Positions 1 through 5,677 of a stretch of DNA of 12,470 bases are shown in pieces; position 1 is the stretch's first letter, and every line of letters begins with the position of its first letter. Origin of the DNA: Clostridiales bacterium (GTDB taxonomy: Bacteria; Bacillota; Clostridia; Lachnospirales; CAG-274); assembly GCA_021203425.1 (NCBI GenBank), contig JAJQBF010000301.1:1-12470 (forward strand), written 5' to 3'. The translations under genes were made by a program, and so were the position numbers. Under the pieces are notes generated by a model. The model did no database searches and was not told the DNA's origin. It worked only from the letters and a program-made list of their open reading frames with translations.

Positions 1-55
1 TGCTACATATAATTCTTTTGTTATTTGCTCTGTCTACTTGACAGGGGTGGGTTCA
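1..55. mobile_element. Putative IS3-family element end (partial, body to the left)
   Basis: Read on the minus strand from position 55, this stretch begins TGAACCCACCCC and carries AGTAGACA and AAATAACAAAA at the same relative places as the right end of the window (12418-12470). A tip starting with TG, then CCCC, then AGTAGACA is the layout I associate with IS3-family (IS150-like) inverted repeats; that family name is recall, not a database match. The outer tip faces into the window, so the transposase would lie off the left edge. Reading forward, codons TGC TAC ATA TAA at the very start could be the end of a transposase frame, but four codons prove nothing. The exact tip could be anywhere from 55 to about 80. 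Confidence 0.5.
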
Positions 56-79
56 TATTCAGTTCGCTGTCCCTTTCAA

Positions 80-463
80 TTAGTTTTTTAATTTATCTTC
101 GTCCTGTTCTTCTTCGTCATCGTCAAAGAAATTTATCAGCTTGATGCCTAAATCAGTAATCTCCGAAATGTCAAATATTGCTCTTACAATATCGTATGGG
201 TAATCTATCTCGCAGCTCTCCTGCAGCTCTTTACTGTGTAACATCGGACAGCAGTCATAAATCAATTTGACCATAGCGTCAATCATATCAATATAACTTT
301 CCGACTTAACCCTCTCGGAGTATTCAATTCTCATAGTATCGGTCGGATTATTGAAGGTAATATTGCCGTCAAGACTTTCAATATAGATGTCTTTTGTTGC
401 TGTCCTTTTTCCGTCCTTTTTGAGTTTCTTTCTTATTAACTGTTCAAGTGTAACTTTAATCAT
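80..463 (-). CDS. XkdN-like phage tail assembly chaperone
   Basis: A 127-residue acidic-tailed protein. The segment at residues 78-101 (SKELQES...YDIVRAIFDISEI) resembles the conserved stretch of the PBSX XkdN family (KELQ, C, DIV, IF, EI), which is thought to act as a tail-assembly chaperone between tube and tape-measure genes in contractile-tailed phages. The start at 463 is chosen because an AAGGAGATC ribosome site lies just upstream; a longer open frame exists but runs through the preceding gene. The ATG overlaps the last codons of the head-tail adaptor by 8 bp (ATGATTAA). The C-terminus is a run of Asp and Glu followed by a short basic end. Odd: the genes normally between adaptor and this gene (gp10-like, sheath, tube) are absent. 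A putative IS tip lies about 25 bp past its stop. Family call moderate; it could be another small tail-region protein. Confidence 0.6.
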   Translation of the reverse strand: MIKVTLEQLIRKKLKKDGKRTATKDIYIESLDGNITFNNPTDTMRIEYSERVKSESYIDMIDAMVKLIYDCCPMLHSKELQESCEIDYPYDIVRAIFDISEITDLGIKLINFFDDDEEEQDEDKLKN

Positions 464-809
464 AATCGTGATCTCCTTCCAAAATAAGTTTACAATAGAA
501 TTCAATAAGGTCATTCCGCCTGTAATGGGGCATATAGTACATAACCTTATATTTTTGATTTTTAAATGTGAAGTACATATCATTTCTCGGATTTTCAATC
601 GCTCCGTTTCTGACGGTTATTTTGTGTGTAATGCTTTCATAAACAGTACCGCTGTTCTGATTGTTTTCTCTGCCGGAAGTCGGAAGTATTTCCGCCCAAA
701 CTGTACCGGCAAGAGAATAATCATATGTCAACTCTCCAAATTCCGTCTTGCTTTCTGTTTTTGAATACACGTCAATCCGATGTCTTAACCTTTCGAGAGT
801 GTCTGCCAT
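456..809 (-). CDS. Head-tail adaptor (SPP1 gp16-like, head-tail joining)
   Basis: A 117-residue protein of the Phage_H_T_join/SPP1 gp16 type, which closes the connector below the portal and forms the platform for the tail. Family features visible: an N-terminal LRHRIDVYSK strand, a W-A-E-I-LPTSGRE segment around residues 38-48, the ITHKITVRNG strand near 60-69 and a closing strand with FYCKLILEG. The length is normal. The ATG (809-807) overlaps the stop of the upstream connector gene as TAATG, with GGAG as ribosome site inside that gene's last codons, so the two are translationally coupled. It follows the gp6-like connector, as in many P27/HK97-type head modules. Confidence 0.8.
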   Translation of the reverse strand: MADTLERLRHRIDVYSKTESKTEFGELTYDYSLAGTVWAEILPTSGRENNQNSGTVYESITHKITVRNGAIENPRNDMYFTFKNQKYKVMYYMPHYRRNDLIEFYCKLILEGDHDYD

Positions 810-1084
810 TAAACCACTCCTTCTCTTAAAGGAAAAAGCAGGGAGCGGAGTGTAAGAGTAAGCTCGTGATGGTCAGCCTCTTCTCGGTGTTCATACAGAT
901 AACCGAGGGTATATAAAACAGCAGCTTTGCTTAAAGGGGACTCTTCAAGTTCCTCGCTTGTTTTGCATCTTGCAACATCAATACACAATTGTACTGCTGT
1001 ATTCAAAAGGGCAGATATTAAGCCGTCATCATCGGAAATATCTACCCTTAAATAATTTCTTGCCTCTTCAATTGTTACAGCCAC
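809..1084 (-). CDS. Head-tail connector (HK97 gp6-like)
   Basis: A 91-residue mostly helical protein matching the gp6-like head-tail connector family, small proteins that form a ring under the portal. Visible hallmarks: N-terminal VTIEEARNYLRVDISDDDGLISALL (start of the typical 'eeak..lrid..ddD.li..li' helix pair), a central helix with Cys, and a C-terminal SLLFPLREGV segment. There is no ATG in place; the start is GTG at 1084-1082, preceded by GGAGGG with a 7-nt gap, which decides the start. It lies 22 nt after the major capsid gene and is coupled to the adaptor through TAATG. Confidence 0.8.
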   Translation of the reverse strand: MAVTIEEARNYLRVDISDDDGLISALLNTAVQLCIDVARCKTSEELEESPLSKAAVLYTLGYLYEHREEADHHELTLTLRSLLFPLREGVV

Positions 1085-1106
1085 AGCCGTTCCCTCCGTT
1101 TATTCC

Positions 1107-2270
1107 TTAACTTCCGCTGACTGCCAAAATCTGTACTGCTTCGGGAAGTATCAGCTTGCCGTCAACTCCTTCTTTTGCAACATATCCAATAAGACCGTTT
1201 CCGGCAAACAATTCTGTAAGCTGCTTAAATGAACGAGTACCTCTGTTGCCGATGTTGTAGTAGCTGAAATCACCGAATGCAATCTTATCGGTCGGTGCGT
1301 AAGCTGATGTATATACCTCGTAGCCGAGTAATCTGTCAGGCTCGCCTTGTGTCAATGCGGGCTGCCACATATACACTCCGTTATTGTCTTTCAACTTTCT
1401 AATGCTTGCAATAGTACTGTCGTTCATAATGAACTTTGCACTTTTACGATAAGGTCTTCTCAAAGCATAAATAAGACTTATTATGTCATCAGCCTTTATT
1501 GCGGAAACTGTATTTGCAAGTGTACCACCGCCTGTTTCGGCAAACAATCCGAGAGGCTGCCCTGTTCCCGTACCATTTAAAAAGGCATCCTCTTCAGCAT
1601 TGGAGAGTGCCTTTCCGAATTGGTTTATTATGTAGCTTTCAAGATTGAAAGCATTGTCATACAAAAGCTCCTCGGTTACTTTGATTGCTACATGAAGTTT
1701 ATGTGCATCGAGTAAGATCTGACTAAATGTCGCATCACCGAAAGTTAATGCTCCGCCTTCTTCAATCCAAACTGCTGCGGGTTTGGTGGCCGCAATATTG
1801 ATTTTATGTTCACCGCTTGTGGTAATCTTTGTGCCTAATTTTCTCATTATATTTTCTTCAGCAAGCACATCAATCAGTCGCTTATCATATTCTTCCGGAA
1901 CAAGGTATCCGCCGCCAGCGTCCACACCTTCCTGCAAGACATCGGAAATCTGTTTGAAATTAGACCTCAGAGCATTAAGCATACTCTTTCTGTACTCCTC
2001 GCTTGCTCTGCCGGTTTTGACTTCCTTGCTGCCGATTGGATTATTTAAGATAGGGTTGTTAATGGGTTTTGACATTTCTCTGTCCATTTCTTCCATTTTC
2101 TCTGCCCTGTCAATGGCAATGCCGTAGTCCTGTATTTTCTTTTCCATAGAATCATAAACCTTCTGTTCGCTTTCGGTCAGAAAACCATCGGCATCTTGGT
2201 GTGTTTCAATAAAGTTTTTGGCATCCGCCCATGCTTTCTTTCTCAGTTCTTTAAGTTCATTTGATGTCAT
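1107..2270 (-). CDS. Major capsid protein, HK97 fold
   Basis: A 387-residue HK97-type major capsid precursor. Residues 1 to about 70 are charged and helical with heptad-like spacing, the expected scaffolding delta domain, followed by a Pro/Asn-rich linker (residues 69-82). The mature part then opens with the helix SEEYRKSMLNALR and the family-typical GGGYLVPEE (119-127). Later landmarks are EDAFLNGTGTGQPLGLF (P-domain entry), SAKFIMNDSTIASIRKLKD, and a C-terminal EGVDGKLILPEAVQILAVS strand. By family knowledge the delta domain is removed by the neighbouring Clp-like protease, probably somewhere in 75-110; the exact site is not visible. GGAGGTAATCACATG gives the start, and GGAGG with TAA overlaps the end of the protease gene, so the two are coupled. 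Length and all parts look intact. Confidence 0.93.
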   Translation of the reverse strand: MTSNELKELRKKAWADAKNFIETHQDADGFLTESEQKVYDSMEKKIQDYGIAIDRAEKMEEMDREMSKPINNPILNNPIGSKEVKTGRASEEYRKSMLNALRSNFKQISDVLQEGVDAGGGYLVPEEYDKRLIDVLAEENIMRKLGTKITTSGEHKINIAATKPAAVWIEEGGALTFGDATFSQILLDAHKLHVAIKVTEELLYDNAFNLESYIINQFGKALSNAEEDAFLNGTGTGQPLGLFAETGGGTLANTVSAIKADDIISLIYALRRPYRKSAKFIMNDSTIASIRKLKDNNGVYMWQPALTQGEPDRLLGYEVYTSAYAPTDKIAFGDFSYYNIGNRGTRSFKQLTELFAGNGLIGYVAKEGVDGKLILPEAVQILAVSGS

Positions 2271-2274
2271 GTGA

Positions 2275-2970
2275 TTACCTCCAATTTTTCAATAAAATAA
2301 GCCTTAGCATCAAGGCATCGGCTCTTATAGATCTGTTTTTGTTTTTTATCTTAGCAAGCAGAGCATTTGCCGCTGCCTGTCTTGTTACCATTACATTTGA
2401 AAAGGCAGCCGTTATATCAATAGGCTCCTTATCCTCGGTTTCGCTTATACTGTCAATAAATCCGAGTTCAAGTGCTTTGTGTGCATTGAACCAACTTTCA
2501 CAGTCCATAAGATGTGAAATCTTAGTTCGGCTCAGACCTGTTTTCAGTTCATAGGCATTTATTATGCTCTCTTTGAATTCGTCTAAAATTTCAGCTTCTT
2601 TTCGTAGGTCTTTGCTTTCACCGCAGGCCATACTTGAAGGGTTGTGTATCATAAGCATTGCAACAGGCGACATGATGACTTCATCTCCCGCCATAGCTAT
2701 GACCGATGCAGCTGATGCAGCAAGTCCGTCAATAAATACAGTGACCTTTCCGCTGTACTCTCGGAGCATATTGTAAATCTGTGCTACAGCTATACAGTCA
2801 CCGCCCGGAGAATTTATTGATACTTTTATATCTCCGCTGTCAGCGAGCAGCTCGGTTTTGAATTCTTTAGGACTTATTTCATCATCGAACCAACTCTCGC
2901 TTGCTATAATGCCGTCAATGAAAAGTGTTCTTTCAGACGCATCGTTTTTAAAGTTCCAAAATTTCTGCAT
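2275..2970 (-). CDS. Prohead protease, ClpP-like (S14 serine peptidase)
   Basis: A 231-residue ClpP-fold protease of the phage head-maturation type. Visible: the INSPGGD substrate loop (52-58), the nucleophile in DGLAASAAS (Ser86 by alignment with ClpP), the His in MLMIHNPS (His109), and a likely Asp156 in HLMDCESW, followed by EALELGFIDSIS-like sequence. It would cut the scaffolding domain from the capsid precursor. The C-terminal 40 residues after the protease domain are basic and may serve assembly targeting (inference). Start: ATG at 2970 after GGAGTGAGGTGG. Instead of following the portal gene directly, as is usual, it is separated from it by the VapBC pair on the other strand, whose promoter overlaps this gene's leader. 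No convincing promoter of its own is visible. Confidence 0.92.
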   Translation of the reverse strand: MQKFWNFKNDASERTLFIDGIIASESWFDDEISPKEFKTELLADSGDIKVSINSPGGDCIAVAQIYNMLREYSGKVTVFIDGLAASAASVIAMAGDEVIMSPVAMLMIHNPSSMACGESKDLRKEAEILDEFKESIINAYELKTGLSRTKISHLMDCESWFNAHKALELGFIDSISETEDKEPIDITAAFSNVMVTRQAAANALLAKIKNKNRSIRADALMLRLILLKNWR

Positions 2971-3009
2971 TTTTCCACCTCACTCCTTTAATTATTTCGT
3001 TCGGTAATA

Positions 3010-3038
3010 TTGACTTTTTCGTTCGATTTTGCTATACT
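3010..3038 (+). promoter_or_regulatory. VapBC promoter with direct repeats
   Basis: -35 TTGACT (3010-3015), a 17-bp spacer and -10 TATACT (3033-3038) stand about 30 bp before the antitoxin start. Two exact copies of TTTCGTTCG (2995-3003 and 3017-3025), 22 bp apart start to start, straddle the -35 box. Autoregulation by the antitoxin or the complex through these repeats is an inference from how type II pairs generally work. Confidence 0.75.
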
Positions 3039-3067
3039 GTAATCAGAAAATAAAAGGCGGTGATTTT

Positions 3068-3283
3068 ATGACCATTACAGCAACAGAATTTAAACTTAAT
3101 CTTGGGAAGTATCTTTCCCTTGCGGAAACAGAAGATGTATTTATCTCCCGAAACGGAAAAGTAAGCGTAAAACTTGTAAACAACAACCAAGATAAGGTAG
3201 ATGCTATGAAGTCACTCTTTGGCTGTATTTCTGCCGATATTACATTGGAAGAAGCAAGAGAGGAGCGATTAAGCAGCATATGA
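3068..3283 (+). CDS. Type II antitoxin, Phd/YefM-like (vapB role)
   Basis: A 71-residue antitoxin. The N-terminus ITATEFKLNLGKYL followed by EDVFISRNGKVSVKLV is the typical Phd/YefM DNA-binding fold (helix, then 'i.kngkpvavl' strand). The C-terminal tail (MKSLFGCIS...LEEAREERLSSI) would wrap the toxin. The ATG at 3068 is preferred over an upstream in-frame start because AAAGGCGGTG lies directly before it and the family's N-terminus begins here. The stop overlaps the toxin start as ATGA (3280-3283), the usual coupling. It neutralises the PIN toxin next door and probably represses the shared promoter. On the opposite strand to all head genes. Confidence 0.85.
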   Translation: MTITATEFKLNLGKYLSLAETEDVFISRNGKVSVKLVNNNQDKVDAMKSLFGCISADITLEEAREERLSSI

Positions 3284-3699
3284 ATATCTTAGTAGATACT
3301 TGCGTAATAATTGATGCACTCCAACAGCGTGAACCGTTTGTTAAAGATTCACAAGCTTTACTTCTTGCAGTTGCAGACGGTACAGTTTCCGGATTTATTC
3401 CCGCAAAGTCAATAGCTGATATTTATTACATCATGCACAGACATTTGCACAGTGATGAACAGACCCGTATACTTTTAAAAAAGCTGCTTATGTCATTCGG
3501 TATTTTAGATACATCGGCATTGGATTGCCGAAATGCTCTTACATCTCCTGTTTCGGATTTTGAAGATGCACTTCTTGTTGAAACAGCCTACAGAACAGGT
3601 GTGGACTATATTGTCACAAGAAATATAAGAGATTTTTCCCGTTCGGTTATTCAAGCCGTTACACCTTCTGATTTTATGAAAATGATTGCAGCTAATTAA
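3280..3699 (+). CDS. PIN-domain toxin, VapC-like ribonuclease
   Basis: A 139-residue PIN-domain protein, the toxin partner of the antitoxin it overlaps by 4 bp. Acidic residues expected at a PIN active site are present: Asp6 in MNILVDTCVIIDAL, Asp93 and Asp96 in SDFEDALLVETA, and Asp118 in VTRNIRDF. The N-terminal LVDTCVIIDALQQREPF and 'IADIYYIMHR' segments are like the PIN_3 subgroup. Such toxins are Mg-dependent endoribonucleases that cut tRNA or rRNA; the target here is unknown. The length is normal and nothing appears missing. A hairpin follows 5 nt past the stop, and its stop lies only 2 nt from the convergent portal gene's stop. Confidence 0.88.
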   Translation: MNILVDTCVIIDALQQREPFVKDSQALLLAVADGTVSGFIPAKSIADIYYIMHRHLHSDEQTRILLKKLLMSFGILDTSALDCRNALTSPVSDFEDALLVETAYRTGVDYIVTRNIRDFSRSVIQAVTPSDFMKMIAAN

Positions 3700-3701
3700 T
3701 T

Positions 3702-4514
3702 TTAACCGTTCTCTGTATTTGGAGAGCGGTTGTTTTCTTTATTCCAATTTCCCGCTGAACCTATGTCTACCATATTTCCGTTGCACAAATATCTGTTTCC
3801 GCCAAGTTCATCGGGAATTAAATCCATATTTTCTAATTCTCTCACATCATTTGGTGACATAAATCCGTTTTGAATACCAACAGAGTAGCCCTGCATACGG
3901 CTTTGATAGTCACCACGCAAAAGTCCGTCAACATTAAACTTTACAAAGTACTGCTGTTTTTCTTCCTTTGAAAGCAGGGCTCTCATTATGCTTTGCTCCC
4001 ATCTGATGAGCCAAGGTTCAAGTGTGTATTTTACGAATTCCAATGACTGTTGTTCTATATTTGAAAAGCTGGACTTCTCTAAGTCGCCAATCATATGGGG
4101 AGGGATTCTGAAAATCCTTGCTATTTCATCTATTTGAAACTTCCTTGTTTCGAGAAACTGTGCTTCGTTGGGAGATACGGAAATCGGTGTATATTTCATT
4201 CCTTCCTCAAGAACGGCGACTTTGCCGTTGTTTCCGCTGCCGCCGTAGACGGCATTCCAATTCTCACGTACTCTTTCAGGGTTTTTGAGTACACCCGGAT
4301 ATTCCAACACACCGCTTGGCGCAGCACCGTTCGCAAAGAATTTAGCTCCGCATTCTTCGGTAGCAATAGATAAGCCGATAGCATTTTTCGCCATAGCAAT
4401 CGGAGAGTATCCGACTAATCCGTCAAATCCCAAGCCGGGAATATGCAGAACATCTTTAGGTTTTAAATTCACAGTACCGCTTTTCTTAAGTCCGTCCGAA
4501 TCCTGCATTTGGCA
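3702..4514 (-). pseudogene. Portal protein, C-terminal two-thirds (after in-frame stop)
   Basis: About 270 codons in the same frame as the N-terminal part, separated from it only by a TAA at 4517-4515. Family marks of HK97/P27-type portals are clear: HIPGLGFDGLVGYSPI, FFANGAAPSGVLEYPG, EARKFQIDEIARIFRIPPHMIGDL-like sequence with the actual LETRKFQIDEIAR, the stem-wing pattern, and FMSPNDVRELENMDLIP near the end. The portal ring is the DNA gate through which terminase packages. The first ATG after the stop is at 4508, 9 nt downstream; no good ribosome site precedes it, though reinitiation could occur. The frame is otherwise open with no further damage, so the stop is either recent, suppressed, or a sequencing error. 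Confidence 0.85.
3704..3731 (+). terminator. Terminator after vapC, inside the portal 3' end
   Basis: AACCGTTCTC (3704-3713) pairs with GAGAGCGGTT (3722-3731) over 10 bp with one G-T wobble, followed by TGTTTTCTTT on the plus strand. The last codons and the stop of the portal gene on the minus strand form part of the same hairpin. Read the other way it is followed by AAAATTAATT, so termination is stronger for vapC. Confidence 0.75.
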
Positions 4515-4961
4515 TTAATAGTACAGGTTTCCTTTTTCATCTCTGTCAACTGTCATTCGATTCGGCATAAGAGGGTATAAACCCATAACTTCGCCTTTGC
4601 CGTTCCTTATTATTTGGGCATAGGCATTTCCCCAAAGCAAAAGGTGTGTCATTAATGTTTCTCGGGATATGAATGAAGTCATCTCCGCATTCGGTTCATC
4701 ATGAAGTAAAAAGTACAATGAATGGTCGAGTGCCTTTTCCTTACCTCCGCTGTCGGTGTATCTATACAGATGTATCGGCAGTCCCGCCACAGCCTCAGCA
4801 AGTACCCTAACACAGACATACACAGCGGTTATCTGCATAGCACTGCGTTCGGTCACAAGTTTGCCCGCAGTACTTCCTCCGAAATGAAATCGGTAACTGC
4901 TGCCGTTTAAGCTGTTTTTAGGCTCTGCTCTTGATTTGAAAAGTTTGCTGAAAATGCTCAT
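4515..4961 (-). pseudogene. Portal protein, N-terminal third (ends at in-frame TAA)
   Basis: A 148-residue N-terminal part of the phage portal: MSIFSKLF start, 'SAMQITAVYVCVRVLAEAVAGLPIHLYR' helix, 'HSLYFLLHDEPNAEMTSFISRETLMTHLLLWGNAYAQIIRNG' and 'VMGLYPLMPNRMTV', all characteristic of HK97-type portals. It stops at GNLYY-TAA, in the middle of a strand where homologues continue 'YY.Y...DG'. With the following part the frame totals about 419 residues, the usual portal length. The likely ancestral codon was a single-base relative of TAA, such as GAA or CAA (inference). Ribosome site TTGAGGTGAATTATAAATG. Both flanks carry opposite-strand toxin-antitoxin pairs, so no other head gene shares its immediate operon. 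Confidence 0.88.
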
Positions 4962-5005
4962 TTATAATTCACCTCAATTTATTTTTTAAGATTTACTTAT
5001 ACCCC

Positions 5006-5034
5006 TTGATAGCATACAAATATTTTGATATAAT
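5006..5034 (+). promoter_or_regulatory. Promoter of the RelB/ParE-type pair
   Basis: -35 TTGATA (5006-5011), 17-bp spacer, -10 TATAAT (5029-5034): a near-perfect housekeeping promoter 30 bp before the antitoxin start. It points away from the portal gene, whose leader it borders. Confidence 0.8.
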
Positions 5035-5063
5035 ATTGTTATGAAAACAAGGAGGTGTTCTCT

Positions 5064-5327
5064 ATGCCAACAATCAGACCCAGTGCGGATTTAAGAAATA
5101 ACTACAATGAAATTTCGGAAATGTGTCATAAACACCCGGAACCGATTTTCATAACAAAAAACGGTAAGGGTGATTTAGCTGTTATGAGTGTTGAAACATA
5201 TGAAATGCTTAACAGCCGATTTGAACTTTATACACTTCTAAGTGAAGGACTGCGTGATGTCGCCGAAAATAAAGTTCAACCGCTTGATGAGGCTATGTCG
5301 GAAATAAAAGAGGCTCTTAAACTATGA
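5064..5327 (+). CDS. Type II antitoxin, Phd/YefM-RelB-like
   Basis: An 87-residue antitoxin. It opens PTIRPSADLRNNYNEIS, then PIFITKNGKGDLAVMSVETYEML, the Phd/YefM pattern ('s.selrn...ei.......pv.itkngk...vlms.e.ye.l') and ends in a helical tail with LDEAMSEIKEAL for toxin binding. ATG 5064 follows AGGAGGTG with a 6-nt gap; a GTG three codons upstream lies within that ribosome site and is unlikely. The stop overlaps the toxin start as ATGA. It should bind and inhibit the toxin and repress the promoter upstream. The pair sits between terL and portal, where phages of this type normally have no gap. Confidence 0.88.
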   Translation: MPTIRPSADLRNNYNEISEMCHKHPEPIFITKNGKGDLAVMSVETYEMLNSRFELYTLLSEGLRDVAENKVQPLDEAMSEIKEALKL

Positions 5328-5653
5328 GTTACTCTGTTGTAATTACCGAAACAGCAAAAAGGGAATTGCTGAATGCAGTAATGTATATCAGCAATGAACT
5401 AAAAAGCCCGCAGGCAGCATCAAATTTATACGACACAGCTAATCGTCAATTCCATTCTTTATCCGAATTGCCAAAGCGAAATGCTGAAATAAACCCCTTT
5501 ACAATCGGTTTAAGTGGCATTCGTTATATCGTAGTTGGGAATTATTTAGCTTTTTATACTGTTGATGATGAATCAATGACAGTCAAAATAATTCGTTTTG
5601 TTTACAACAAGCGTGATTGGCAAAATACTATAAAAACAACATCTTATGAGTAA
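5324..5653 (+). CDS. Type II toxin, RelE/ParE family
   Basis: A 109-residue RelE/ParE-superfamily toxin. It starts MSYSVVITETAKRELLNAVMYI, the usual first strand and helix pair, followed by a basic stretch and the core strands GIRYIVVGNYLAFYTV and VKIIRFVYNKRDW, whose Arg/Lys and closing 'y.kRDW' are family marks. RelE-like members cut mRNA in the ribosome while ParE-like members poison gyrase; sequence alone does not decide which. Full length, coupled to its antitoxin by ATGA, and ended by a strong hairpin. Confidence 0.87.
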   Translation: MSYSVVITETAKRELLNAVMYISNELKSPQAASNLYDTANRQFHSLSELPKRNAEINPFTIGLSGIRYIVVGNYLAFYTVDDESMTVKIIRFVYNKRDWQNTIKTTSYE

Positions 5654-5677
5654 AAGGTCTGTAAATTCAGACCTTTT
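5652..5677. terminator. Two-way hairpin between relE-type toxin and terL
   Basis: AAAAGGTCTG (5652-5661) and CAGACCTTTT (5668-5677) form a perfect 10-bp stem with a 6-nt loop. It is symmetric enough to act on both convergent genes. It overlaps the toxin's stop by two bases and the terL stop TAA (5678-5676) by two bases. Confidence 0.75.

Noticed and set aside
387..764. Plus-strand open frame of 125 residues
   Set aside because: Antisense to the adaptor and tail-chaperone genes, both of which have family features and ribosome sites.
3043..3279. Minus-strand frame opposite the VapB-type antitoxin
   Set aside because: It would keep all genes on one strand, but it has no family likeness, whereas the plus-strand frame has the antitoxin fold, promoter and ATGA coupling to a PIN toxin.
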